Of a stretch of 64,000 nt of DNA, positions 35,940-44,483 are shown piece after piece. Origin of the DNA: Oscillospiraceae bacterium (GTDB lineage: Bacteria > Bacillota > Clostridia > Oscillospirales > Ruminococcaceae); the NCBI GenBank assembly GCA_031284525.1, contig JAISZR010000004.1, positions 124,001 through 188,000 on the forward strand, in the 5' to 3' direction. The notes under the pieces are model-generated. The model searched no databases and was not told the DNA's origin. It saw only the letters and a list, made by a program, of their open reading frames with translations. Positions within the stretch are counted from its first letter, which is position 1; each line of letters begins with the position of its first letter. A program made the translations under genes and the position numbers.

Positions 35940-37319
35940 ATGCATAAATACTGTCTGCACGGGTTTCATGTTGTGGTGGATCCCAACAGTGGAAGTGTTC
36001 ACCTAGTTGATAAGTTGGTGTTTGATCTCTTGGATCACGTCAAGGAGGGGCCTCTTTCTGAAGATTTGCCTAAAGAGCTGCTTTTTTGCCAGAATTACGA
36101 TCTCAAAGACATAGAAGAAGCTTATTGTGAAATTTATAAACTTTATAAAAATAAGCTGTTATTTTCGGAGCCCAGCAAACCGAACAGCAGCTATACAACT
36201 GGGCATAAGATTCCGATTAAAGCTGCGTGTCTGCACGTATCGCATGATTGTGATCTAAGGTGCAGATATTGTTTTGCTGGAACAGGTGCGTTTGGTGGCC
36301 AGAGGATGAATATGAGCTTGGAAGTTGGCAAGAAGGTAATAGACTTTTTGGTGAAGAGGTCGCTTTCTCGCAGGAATATTGACGTGGATTTCTTCGGTGG
36401 AGAACCGCTTTTGAATTTTGATGTGGTTAAAGGGGTAGTTAGTTACGCCAGAGAACAAGAAAATAAAACAAATAAAAGCTTTCGGTTTACTCTGACAACA
36501 AACGGGATCGGGTTGGATGAGGAGAAAGTAGAATATCTCAACCGAGAAATGGCGAGTGTGGTGCTTTCGATTGACGGGCGCAGGGCAATTAACGATCGAA
36601 TGCGTGTCCACGCAGACGGCTCGGGTTGTTATGACGAAATTTTGCCGAAATTCAAGGATTTAGTCGCAAAAAGAGGTGGCAAGAATTATTACGTGAGGGG
36701 AACCTTCACAAGGATGAATTTGGATTTCACGAGTGACATCCTGCACCTTGTGGATGAAGGATTCAAGGAGATTTCGTTGGAACCAGTTGTTTCCGATGGG
36801 GCCTTCCCTTACGCAATAACGGAAAGGGAGTTGCCGCAAGTCCTCAAGGAATATGAAAGATTAGCTGCGGTGATGATTGACAAAGAAAAACAAGGGCAAG
36901 GGTTCAACTTTTATCATTTTTCTGTCATAGGAGGAGATTCCCCGTGCGTGTCTAAAAGGATTAAAGGTTGCGGTGCGGGAGCTGAATATGTTGCAATAAC
37001 TCCAGATGCAGATATTTATCCGTGTCACCAGCTTGTTGGAATGAAGGAATATGTTATGGGGAATGTTTTGGAGGGGATTGTTGATATCGGCAAGCAAGCA
37101 CAGTTTGCCAATATTAATGTCAGTTCAAAGAAAAAGTGTGCCGATTGTTGGATGAAGCTTTATTGTGGCGGCGGATGCAACGCCAACAATGTTAAATTTG
37201 GGCAGGATTTTTCAAAGCCGCACGAAATAAGTTGTGAAATCCAAAAAAAGAGATTAGAGTGTTCTTTTGTGATTGCGGCAGCACGGGAGATGTCGGGGCA
37301 GAGTTTACTGCCGGCTTAG
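35940..37319 (+). CDS. scfB: SCIFF radical SAM maturase
   Basis: Radical SAM/SPASM enzyme that installs thioether bonds in SCIFF peptides. 459 residues. The N-terminal domain (about 1-85) is the peptide-recognition region. The [4Fe-4S]-SAM motif is C104, C108, C111 (CDLRCRYC), followed by DFFGGEPLLN. The SPASM region has a full complement of cysteines: SPC, GCGAG, YPCHQL, CADC, YCGGGC and ISCE. Nothing essential appears lost, in contrast to its substrate gene, 11.8 kb upstream. ATG with GAGGGGAG before it. The two genes are usually adjacent. Confidence 0.92.
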   Translation: MHKYCLHGFHVVVDPNSGSVHLVDKLVFDLLDHVKEGPLSEDLPKELLFCQNYDLKDIEEAYCEIYKLYKNKLLFSEPSKPNSSYTTGHKIPIKAACLHVSHDCDLRCRYCFAGTGAFGGQRMNMSLEVGKKVIDFLVKRSLSRRNIDVDFFGGEPLLNFDVVKGVVSYAREQENKTNKSFRFTLTTNGIGLDEEKVEYLNREMASVVLSIDGRRAINDRMRVHADGSGCYDEILPKFKDLVAKRGGKNYYVRGTFTRMNLDFTSDILHLVDEGFKEISLEPVVSDGAFPYAITERELPQVLKEYERLAAVMIDKEKQGQGFNFYHFSVIGGDSPCVSKRIKGCGAGAEYVAITPDADIYPCHQLVGMKEYVMGNVLEGIVDIGKQAQFANINVSSKKKCADCWMKLYCGGGCNANNVKFGQDFSKPHEISCEIQKKRLECSFVIAAAREMSGQSLLPA

Positions 37320-37367
37320 CGGGAAATTGTTGGGTTGTTAGTGGTGGAAAGGGACTGAAGGATTGTA

Positions 37368-37409
37368 GCGGGGTTTTTGCGTGCGGCGCAGAGGCCCTGC
37401 TCGTTTTTT
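37368..37409 (+). terminator. intrinsic terminator after the SCIFF maturase
   Basis: GCGGGG (37368-37373) pairs with CCCTGC (37395-37400), with one wobble, followed by T6 at 37404-37409. A second perfect stem AAGTTGC/GCAACTT follows at 37413-37436. Confidence 0.5.
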
Positions 37410-37496
37410 GTTAAGTTGCTTTTTGGTAGGCAACTTGCCGATTTGTTTTTGTGTTGCTGTGCAGTTACCAGCCCCTGCAGAGGAAGGAAGAGTTCT

Positions 37497-37931
37497 TTGG
37501 AAGATTTATGTGTTTCTTTAATTGAATCTGATTTCCTATTTTTAATCCCAATTTTGTTTTCTGTTTTACGGAGCCTGAAGACACTCAAAAAAGAAAATGG
37601 CTCAAAGGTAACATTTTATGTTTGGTATATTTTGTGCGTCGCTTTGTGTTTGTTTTATAAGTTTTCTGAAAGCTATGGTTTGCAGTCGAAAAGCGCTTTT
37701 TTACTGGTCTTTGAGGCTTTATCCCAAGGTTTGTTGATTGGGAGTTTGATCTTGAATCTCAAGGACGTAAAGAACATTTTCAGGACTGTCTTAAAAAAAA
37801 GGAAGGAAGATGAATATGGCGGACAGCATTTTGATTCAGGAAGATCTTGTGAAACCCGGTACAAAGGTTCGTCCGGGAGAGACTCACTCAAAAAAGTGGA
37901 TTGTGATCCACGAAACAGGGAACACAAGTAG
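37497..37931 (+). CDS. holin-like small membrane protein, probably ending near 37813
   Basis: Short protein with two or three hydrophobic segments between about residues 12 and 90, ending basic (FRTVLKKRK). The topology and IPILF...SQGLLIGS segments recall phage holins of the Hol44/LL-H type, and an amidase gene follows. As read, the frame runs 116 bases into the amidase gene. Slipping back by one base at the run of eight A (37793-37800) would bring a TGA at 37811-37813, next to the amidase start. Either a homopolymer error or a frameshift site is likely. TTG at 37497 follows AGGAAGG. Confidence 0.5.
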   Translation: MEDLCVSLIESDFLFLIPILFSVLRSLKTLKKENGSKVTFYVWYILCVALCLFYKFSESYGLQSKSAFLLVFEALSQGLLIGSLILNLKDVKNIFRTVLKKRKEDEYGGQHFDSGRSCETRYKGSSGRDSLKKVDCDPRNREHK

Positions 37932-38334
37932 CACAGCTGGTGCTCTGAATCACTCAAAATTCATCAAACGACTTGCGGAGGAAAATCAAAAATATCTTTC
38001 CTGGCACTATACTGTGGATGACACGAACATAATTAGACACATTCCGGATAACGAAATCGCCTGGCATGCTGGCGATGGGCGAAAAGCTGACGGTGGTAAT
38101 ATGAGTGGTATTGGCATCGAGATATGCGTGAACAAAGACTCCAATTTCCAAAAAGCCGTTAAAAATGCGACAAAGCTGGTTGCTTCTTTAATGAAGAAGT
38201 TTAATATTGGCATTAACCAAATCAAACAGCACCACTTTTTCAACGGTAAGGATTGCCCGTTCACAATCCGCAAATATAACTTTTGGGACAGCTTTTTAGG
38301 TATGTGTAGCACGGAATTCCAACTCTTGAGGTAA
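37816..38334 (+). CDS. N-acetylmuramoyl-L-alanine amidase (Amidase_2 family)
   Basis: Peptidoglycan amidase of 172 residues, a single PGRP-like domain. Zinc ligands: His in VIHETGN (H32), His in QHHFFNGKDCP and the Cys of KDCP; WHYTVDD and IAWHAGDG are other hallmarks. No signal peptide, no cell-wall-binding repeats, as in phage endolysins that depend on a holin for export; the preceding holin-like gene fits this. The start at 37816 has GGAAGG at 9 bases; ATG 37810 is too close. Confidence 0.85.
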   Translation: MADSILIQEDLVKPGTKVRPGETHSKKWIVIHETGNTSSTAGALNHSKFIKRLAEENQKYLSWHYTVDDTNIIRHIPDNEIAWHAGDGRKADGGNMSGIGIEICVNKDSNFQKAVKNATKLVASLMKKFNIGINQIKQHHFFNGKDCPFTIRKYNFWDSFLGMCSTEFQLLR

Positions 38335-38368
38335 AGTGTTTTGTTAAACAGTGGGGCTGGAACTGTAA

Positions 38369-38399
38369 GAATATCCCTCGGCTATGCCGGGGGATATTC
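38369..38399. terminator. long hairpin between the convergent amidase and fmt genes
   Basis: GAATATCCCTCGG (38369-38381) pairs with CCGGGGGATATTC (38387-38399) over 13 positions with one wobble and a 5-base loop. No T run on either side. Its place between convergent genes suggests a bidirectional transcription end or a folded repeat. Confidence 0.5.
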
Positions 38400-38446
38400 G
38401 CGGCCTATGCTACAGGGCAAATGCAAAAGTATCTATCAAAATGTGG

Positions 38447-39352
38447 TTAGTTCCCGCCGTTTAGGCCGTTAACAAAGGCCGCTCCCGTCATTCTTTTGCC
38501 ATTTTCAGGCTGAATTTCTAGTAACTCTAGTGCAAGATCTCGGCAGCCAATAATCAACCTCTTGTTAACAAAAATTTCGTTCGGCGCGAGATTAAACTCC
38601 TTCGTCACCGCTGCTTTATAGATTTTTACTTTCTGCCCGGCAATAACAGTGCGAGCTACTGGCCAGATGTCAAGTCCCCGTATCAAGTTCAAAATGGTGT
38701 TGGCAGATTCATTAAAATTGAGGTTGCCCATTTCTTTGGTGAGTTTTGCTGCAAAGCTTGCCTCTGCGTCGTTTTGCTTTTGCGGGATGAACTCCGGTGA
38801 AGAAATCAGATCAATTCCGTGTAGAAGCGCGTCTTTCCCGACTTTTGCAAGTGTAAGATAGAGGCTGGCTGCAGTATCAGATTCTTTTATTTGAATTTTT
38901 TCTTGGCAGATTATATCTCCGTGATCCAGCTCTTCTTCCATGTTCATTATGGTGATTCCGGTTTCTTTTTCGCCATTTATTATCGACCACTGAATGGGGG
39001 CGGCTCCGCGATATTTCGGGAGTAACGACCCGTGAACATTGATGCACCCGTATTTGGGGATCTTCAAGATGGATCCTGGCAGAAGCATGCCATATGCAGC
39101 AACAACAATAAGGTCCGGGTCAAGATTAGAAATTTGAGTAATAACTTTTTCGTCTTTGAGTGTGGTTGGTTGCAAAACTGGGATATTGTTCTTTAGTGCC
39201 AAAACTTTAACGGGGGACATCGAAAGTTCGTGTCCCCTTCCCTTTGGCTTGTCGGGCTGCGTAAAGACTGCGGTAACATGGTGTTTCGAAGAAACTAGGC
39301 CGCTTAGGATTGTTGCGGCAAAGTCAGGCGTGCCCATAAAAACTGTATTCAT
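38447..39352 (-). CDS. fmt: methionyl-tRNA formyltransferase
   Basis: Formylates initiator methionyl-tRNA. About 301 residues. Hallmarks: FMGTPDFA, catalytic INVHGSLLPKYRGAAPIQW (Asn, His) and the Asp in EELDHGDII; C-terminal OB-like domain with ARTVIAGQKVKIYKA. ATG at 39352 preferred over the adjacent TTG 39355; AAGGAT lies upstream. Follows def by about 40 bases in the same operon. Confidence 0.95.
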   Translation of the reverse strand: MNTVFMGTPDFAATILSGLVSSKHHVTAVFTQPDKPKGRGHELSMSPVKVLALKNNIPVLQPTTLKDEKVITQISNLDPDLIVVAAYGMLLPGSILKIPKYGCINVHGSLLPKYRGAAPIQWSIINGEKETGITIMNMEEELDHGDIICQEKIQIKESDTAASLYLTLAKVGKDALLHGIDLISSPEFIPQKQNDAEASFAAKLTKEMGNLNFNESANTILNLIRGLDIWPVARTVIAGQKVKIYKAAVTKEFNLAPNEIFVNKRLIIGCRDLALELLEIQPENGKRMTGAAFVNGLNGGN

Positions 39353-39393
39353 CAAATTCAGATCCTTTTTCTACTTTCCGCTTTTGCCATTTT

Positions 39394-39846
39394 TCAAACT
39401 TTTTGAAGGTCGAATGCGATATCCTTAAAGAGTTTGCCGAATAGGTGGTCCGTTTCATGGCTGACAATCCTTGCATCAAGGTCTTGGAGAACCAACGAAA
39501 ACTCACTGCCTTGCCGGTCGAGGGCAACAACCTCGACTGTTTGATGCCTTTTAACTTTCCCATATTCATTTGGGCAAGAAAGGCATCCTTCTATGCCAAT
39601 AGCTTCACCTTCAGCGCGAATTATTTTTGGATTTATGAATTCCAGCCTTTTGCCCTCATTGTGCAGGATGAAAATGTTTTGTAGGATTCCCACCTGATTT
39701 GCGGCAAGCCCGACTCCGCCGGCGAAATCGAGTGTTTCATGCATATCATCGAGTAACTGCCAGAGATGTTCGCTAAAATCTGTAACATCTTTGCAGACTT
39801 TCCTCAGGATTGGTTCATGTTGCAAAAAAATGTTCCGCTGTGCCAT
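39394..39846 (-). CDS. def: peptide deformylase
   Basis: Metalloenzyme removing the N-formyl group from new proteins. 150 residues. The three motifs are GVGLAANQVG (Asn in place of the usual Pro), EGCLSCP with the metal Cys, and HETDH with two metal His and the catalytic Glu. ATG at 39846; GGAGG lies rather far upstream (about 13 bases). First gene of a def-fmt pair. Confidence 0.95.
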   Translation of the reverse strand: MAQRNIFLQHEPILRKVCKDVTDFSEHLWQLLDDMHETLDFAGGVGLAANQVGILQNIFILHNEGKRLEFINPKIIRAEGEAIGIEGCLSCPNEYGKVKRHQTVEVVALDRQGSEFSLVLQDLDARIVSHETDHLFGKLFKDIAFDLQKV

Positions 39847-39914
39847 AATTTATTTTGCGCCTCCTTTAAGGTGCTGATATTTAAAATTTGGTTCGCTACA
39901 CCTAGATTTTCACG

Positions 39915-39944
39915 TTGCAGTAACCTCAAACCACGTGTTATAAT
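39915..39944 (+). promoter_or_regulatory. promoter of the VanY-like gene
   Basis: TTGCAG (39915-39920) and TATAAT (39939-39944) with an 18-base spacer. Confidence 0.75.
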
Positions 39945-39987
39945 TAGGGTTGATCTAATCATGCTACGGAGAAAGGGTTTGGGGAAA

Positions 39988-40800
39988 ATGGCGAGAGTCA
40001 TGCGTAACGCGGTAGTAATCACAATGTGTGCGTTAGCTCTATTGCTCTTTGTTGGAAGACGCAGGTTCCCCAAGGTGCAAAGCAGCGAGCTAGCGCGCAA
40101 TAGTGGATTAAATGGGGAACAAGCGAAAACGAAGGAGATCGACATGGCACGGGACTTTGCGCCCAAGACCAAACTCACCGCACGGCACGATGGCTGGCGG
40201 TTGATTTTGGTGAATTGCGATCATCCTCTGGCCGATGATTTCTTGGATAGCGTGACACTTAAAGCAATACATGGAACCGCACTTAAAGTCGATGAGCGCA
40301 TCCTTGATGATTTAGAGCAGATGTTAGGAGATGCAAAGAACGACGGAATTGATCTAGAGGTATATTCTGCTTACCGTTCCTTCCAGCGTCAGAAAGTTTT
40401 GTTTGAGCAGGGCGTGAAGGAAAGGGTGAGCAACGGCATGAAAAGAGACGAAGCGGAACAAGAAACGGCTACCTGGATTGCAAGGCCCGGTAGCAGCGAA
40501 CATCATACAGGGCTCGCCGTGGACATCGCGACGCCTTCGCATCAGGGACTGGACGAGAGCTTTCGCGGAACTGCTGCTTACCAGTGGCTTTTGAAAAACG
40601 CTCCAAAATACGGGTTTGTGGAGCGTTACCCACAGGGCAAAGTCGGTATTACGCACATTAACCCGGAGCCTTGGCATTACCGGTATATTGGCAGAGACCT
40701 AGCACCGTTGCTTGAAGCTTCTGGTCTTTGTTACGAAGAATATTTCGAATGCTACCTCGCTCCAATTTTTGAGTCAACTAACTTAAGTCAAGAAATCTGA
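39988..40800 (+). CDS. D-alanyl-D-alanine carboxypeptidase, VanY/M15B type
   Basis: Zinc peptidase that trims the terminal D-Ala of peptidoglycan stem peptides. 270 residues: an N-terminal membrane anchor (about 8-24), a linker, and the M15 domain with YSAYRSFQRQ, the zinc motif SSEHHTGLAVDI and PWHYRYIG near the end. A housekeeping role is likely: there are no van resistance genes nearby. The start was placed at ATG 39988, which fits the predicted transcript start near 39951; ATG 39961 is in frame but would leave almost no leader. Confidence 0.85.
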   Translation: MARVMRNAVVITMCALALLLFVGRRRFPKVQSSELARNSGLNGEQAKTKEIDMARDFAPKTKLTARHDGWRLILVNCDHPLADDFLDSVTLKAIHGTALKVDERILDDLEQMLGDAKNDGIDLEVYSAYRSFQRQKVLFEQGVKERVSNGMKRDEAEQETATWIARPGSSEHHTGLAVDIATPSHQGLDESFRGTAAYQWLLKNAPKYGFVERYPQGKVGITHINPEPWHYRYIGRDLAPLLEASGLCYEEYFECYLAPIFESTNLSQEI

Positions 40801-40976
40801 GTATGTCCGGTAATTATTATAGCGCAACAAAACAACTGTGAACACTAGCTATCCCATTATATTTCAGGGTTGGGTAAAATGCAAGAGGGTGATTGCCAGA
40901 CTTTGGAAGATTACTCAGTTTTGTCTCGCGCCTTTCATTTGCAAAAAGAGGTGTTTAGTTTAAAATATGTTCGCGG

Positions 40977-41005
40977 TTGCATCTGATTCAAGTTTGGGGT
41001 ATAAT
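40977..41005 (+). promoter_or_regulatory. promoter of tRNA-Leu and nifJ
   Basis: TTGCAT (40977-40982) and TATAAT (41000-41005), 17-base spacer, 16 bases before the mature tRNA. The rest of 40801-40976 shows no gene. Confidence 0.82.
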
Positions 41006-41021
41006 GGGGCCTAGAGTAGTT

Positions 41022-41105
41022 GCGGATGTGGCGGAATGGCAGACGCGCCAGACTTAGGATCTGGTATTTAACGATGTGGGGGTTCAAATCCCTTCATCCG
41101 CACCA
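41022..41105 (+). tRNA. tRNA-Leu (anticodon UAG)
   Basis: Class II tRNA with acceptor stem GCGGATG/CATCCGC, anticodon stem CCAGA/TCTGG around CTTAGGA (anticodon TAG), a long variable arm, a T loop TTCAAAT, discriminator A at 41102 and an encoded CCA at 41103-41105. Reads CUA and, by wobble, other CUN leucine codons. Confidence 0.97.
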
Positions 41106-41139
41106 TTTCAGGCTTTTTGCCGCTTTGGAGGTGCCGGCG

Positions 41140-44100
41140 TTGTTGAGAGGAAGGAAAACGTTGGACGGGAATGCTGCGGCGGCTCATGTTGCCTACGCTT
41201 TCACCGAAATCGCTCCGATATACCCGATCACGCCATCCTCGGGTATGGCAGAGCTCGTTGACGAATGGTCTGCCCGGGGCAGAGAGAACCTGTGGGGTAG
41301 TCAGGTTAAAGTTGTTGAGATGCAATCGGAGGCCGGCGTTGCGGGCGTACTGCATGGAAGTTTAGTTGGCGGAAAACTTGCAAGTACTTTTACCTCTTCG
41401 CAGGGTCTGCTTTTGATGCTTCCAAATATGTTTAAGATTGCCGGCGAGCTTTTGCCGGGCGTGATATATGTTGCGGCGCGGTCTATAGCTACCCATGCAC
41501 TTTCGATTTTTGGCGATCATTCCGATGTTTATGCTTGCAGATCGACTGGTTTTGCGATGCTTTGTTGCAGCACGGTGCAAGAAGTGATGGATCTTAGCCC
41601 GATTGCGCATGTTGCGTCTGTTAAGGGACGGGTGCCGTTTCTTGTTTTTTTTGACGGCTTTAGAATTTCCCATGAACTGCAGAAAATTGAAGTTTGGGAA
41701 TATGAACAATTGCAAAAGATGTTGGATTACGGGGCTCTAGATAGGTTCAGAGGGAGAGCTATGACCCCCGGGAACCCGACACTCAGGGGAGTTGCCCAGA
41801 ATCCTGATGTCTTTTTTCAAAACCGGGAAGCTGGCAACTGTTATTACAACGCCTTGCCCGGATTGGTTGAAGAATATATGGCGGTTCTCAATCGAGAAAT
41901 TGGCCAGAATTATGGGTTGTTTAACTATTATGGACACAAAGAAGCGGAAAGTGTCATCGTTGCGATGGGATCCGTGTGTGGTACGATTGAGGAAGTTATT
42001 GATTATTTGAATTCAAAGGGTGAACGGATTGGTCTGATTAAGGTGCGGTTGTTTAGGCCGTTTCCGGTTCAGCGTTTTATTGAAGCTTTGCCGGTGGGTG
42101 TAAAGAATGTTACAGTGTTGGACCGAGCGAAGGAGCCGGGTGCGGTTTTTCAGGCTCTTCACCTTGATGTTGTTGCCGCGCTTTCCAATTCTCAGTTCCG
42201 AGATGTTGTGGTTTTTGGTGGTCGATATGGCCTGGGTTCAAAAGACACAACTCCCCAGCAGATTGCGGCGGTTTTTAATAACATGAAAGTTGCTGGCAAG
42301 AGGCAGTTTACAATCGGGATTGACGATGATTTGACGGATATGTCTTTGAAGGATGTTGAGGTCGAATCGACGGAAGAGAGTATAAACTGCAAGTTTTGGG
42401 GAGTCGGTTCAGATGGGACAATTGGCGCAACAAAAAATATCATAGAGATAATTGGTAATGCCACAGACATGCAGGTGCAGGGTTATTTTCATCACGATTC
42501 CAAAAAATCGTTGGGGTTGACCATCTCTCATCTGCGGTTTGGCAACAAACCAATAAGGTCCGAATATTTGATAAAAAAAGCGGATTTTATTGGTTGTCAC
42601 CACGTGTCATATATTATCGATGCACTTAAAGATGTGGTGGGGGACATAAAAGAGGGCGGAATCTTTTTGCTCAACACCGGCTGGTCGCCGGAGGAGTTGG
42701 AAAATAATCTTCCTGCCAGAGTTAAGAGATGCTTGGCCTTGCGCAAAGTCAGATTTTATGTTGTTTCTGCAAATGAGATTGCAATGGAACTTGGGTTGGG
42801 GAACAAGATAGGCACGGTTTTGCAAGCGGTGTTTTTCAAGCTTATTGGGATTTTGCCCGAAGAAAAAGCTGTGGAGCTCGTGAAACAAGCGGTTGCGGAA
42901 TCCTTTTCAAAGAAGGGTAAGGAGGTCGTGGAGCTCAATCATAGGGCAGTGGAACGTGGAATTTGTGGATTGAGGGAAGTAAAAATTCCGGAGGATTGGG
43001 CGCGGGCCTGCGATAAAGAAAGATTCTCCGAGCATGGTGATTACTACGCCCGTGAAATTTTGGGGCCGGTGAGCGCCCAAAAGGGTGACAAACTTCCAGT
43101 TGGGAGTTTCAGTCAATTTGCGGATGGCGTTTTCCCGGTTGGTTACTCTTCAATCGAAAAGATGGGGTTGGCATCAAATGTGCTGTGCTGGAATCCACAG
43201 AATTGCATCCAATGCAATTTTTGTAGTTATGTTTGTCCACATGCGGCAATCAGGCCAGTTGTCCTAGACCAAAAAGAAGCTGACGAGGCGCCAGACAAGA
43301 TGAAATTAACCAAAATGGATGGCCCGAGTTACCATTTCGGCGTTACCATCTCAGTTTCTGATTGTCTTGGCTGCGGCGTATGTGTTGAAGCCTGCCCTGG
43401 CAAAATGGGGCAAAAAGCTCTTGAAATGAAGCCATTAGCAACTCAATTGGAACAACAAAAATCCTTTGATTACGGGTTGAGTTTGAGTGAAAAGCTGGAA
43501 GTTTTTGAAAAATTCGGTCTTAGCAGTGTCAAAGGAAGCCAGTTCAAGCAGCCCCTGCTGGAATTTCCCGGGGCGTGTGCCGGCTGTGGAGAAACACCTT
43601 ATGTAAAGCTACTTACCCAGTTGTTTGGTGAACGGTTGCTTGTGGCGTGTGCAACTGGCTGCTCTTCGATTTGGGGGGCTTCGTTCCCTTTCATTCCATT
43701 TTCAAAAAACAAAAAAGGTCAAGGTCCTGCTTGGGGTAATTCGTTATTTGAAGATAACGCCGAATATGGCTACGGCATCTATCTTGCACAGAGAATGAGA
43801 GGAGAATCTGGGTCGGTTTGGCTGGTTGGTGGTGACGGCTGGGCTTATGACATCGGATTTGGTGGGCTGGACCATGTGATGGCAACGGGTGAAAACATCA
43901 ATGCCCTTGTTTTGGATACTGAGTCGTATTCAAATACTGGGGGGCAATCTTCAAAGGCCACACAAATCGGTGCTTTTGCAAAATTTGCTGCCGCCGGGAA
44001 AGGTTCTGTCAAAAAAGATTTGGCTGCAATAATGATGAGTTATGGCCATGTTTATGTTGCTCAGATAGCCTTGGGTGCGGATTTTAACCAAACAATCAAG

Positions 44101-44454
44101 GCAATAACAGAGGCCGAAAGTTATGAAGGGCCGTCTATAGTGGTTGCTTATGCTCCCTGCATAAGTCACGGCATTAAGGCCGGGATGAAGGCTGCACAGC
44201 TGGAAGCAAAACGTGCCGTTCAATCTGGGTACTGGCATTTGTTTAGATATGATCCGAGACGCGGGTTGAAGGGTCAGAACCCGTTTCAATTAGATAGTGG
44301 ACAACCAACTCGGTCTATCGAAGATTTTTGGCTGGGTGAAGTGAGATATTCGCATCTCAAGGATGTGGCGCCCGAAAAATGGGGCAGGTTGCTGAATTTA
44401 GCCCAAACTGCGGCGGATGAAAAATACGAGCGATTGAAAGAACAGGCGGAATAA
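41140..44454 (+). CDS. nifJ: pyruvate:ferredoxin (flavodoxin) oxidoreductase
   Basis: Splits pyruvate with CoA into acetyl-CoA, CO2 and reduced ferredoxin, the core of anaerobic pyruvate breakdown. Single-chain form of about 1104 residues. Domain I begins with TLDGNAAAAHVAYAFTEIAP and contains the TPP-site YPITPSS; the gamma domain is near 415-600; two [4Fe-4S] motifs are CIQCNFCSYVCP and CLGCGVCVEACP; the TPP domain has CAGCGETPYVKL and GGDGWAYDIGFGG with a nearby proximal-cluster Cys. TTG at 41140 has GGAGGTG at 6 bases. There is no promoter between tRNA-Leu and nifJ. Confidence 0.95.
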   Translation: MLRGRKTLDGNAAAAHVAYAFTEIAPIYPITPSSGMAELVDEWSARGRENLWGSQVKVVEMQSEAGVAGVLHGSLVGGKLASTFTSSQGLLLMLPNMFKIAGELLPGVIYVAARSIATHALSIFGDHSDVYACRSTGFAMLCCSTVQEVMDLSPIAHVASVKGRVPFLVFFDGFRISHELQKIEVWEYEQLQKMLDYGALDRFRGRAMTPGNPTLRGVAQNPDVFFQNREAGNCYYNALPGLVEEYMAVLNREIGQNYGLFNYYGHKEAESVIVAMGSVCGTIEEVIDYLNSKGERIGLIKVRLFRPFPVQRFIEALPVGVKNVTVLDRAKEPGAVFQALHLDVVAALSNSQFRDVVVFGGRYGLGSKDTTPQQIAAVFNNMKVAGKRQFTIGIDDDLTDMSLKDVEVESTEESINCKFWGVGSDGTIGATKNIIEIIGNATDMQVQGYFHHDSKKSLGLTISHLRFGNKPIRSEYLIKKADFIGCHHVSYIIDALKDVVGDIKEGGIFLLNTGWSPEELENNLPARVKRCLALRKVRFYVVSANEIAMELGLGNKIGTVLQAVFFKLIGILPEEKAVELVKQAVAESFSKKGKEVVELNHRAVERGICGLREVKIPEDWARACDKERFSEHGDYYAREILGPVSAQKGDKLPVGSFSQFADGVFPVGYSSIEKMGLASNVLCWNPQNCIQCNFCSYVCPHAAIRPVVLDQKEADEAPDKMKLTKMDGPSYHFGVTISVSDCLGCGVCVEACPGKMGQKALEMKPLATQLEQQKSFDYGLSLSEKLEVFEKFGLSSVKGSQFKQPLLEFPGACAGCGETPYVKLLTQLFGERLLVACATGCSSIWGASFPFIPFSKNKKGQGPAWGNSLFEDNAEYGYGIYLAQRMRGESGSVWLVGGDGWAYDIGFGGLDHVMATGENINALVLDTESYSNTGGQSSKATQIGAFAKFAAAGKGSVKKDLAAIMMSYGHVYVAQIALGADFNQTIKAITEAESYEGPSIVVAYAPCISHGIKAGMKAAQLEAKRAVQSGYWHLFRYDPRRGLKGQNPFQLDSGQPTRSIEDFWLGEVRYSHLKDVAPEKWGRLLNLAQTAADEKYERLKEQAE

Positions 44455-44483
44455 AAGCGCAGGTGAAAGGGGCAATATGGGTC

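Noticed and set aside
39988..40800. VanY-like gene as part of a vancomycin resistance cluster
   Set aside because: No vanH, vanA, vanX or two-component genes nearby; single housekeeping carboxypeptidase is more likely.
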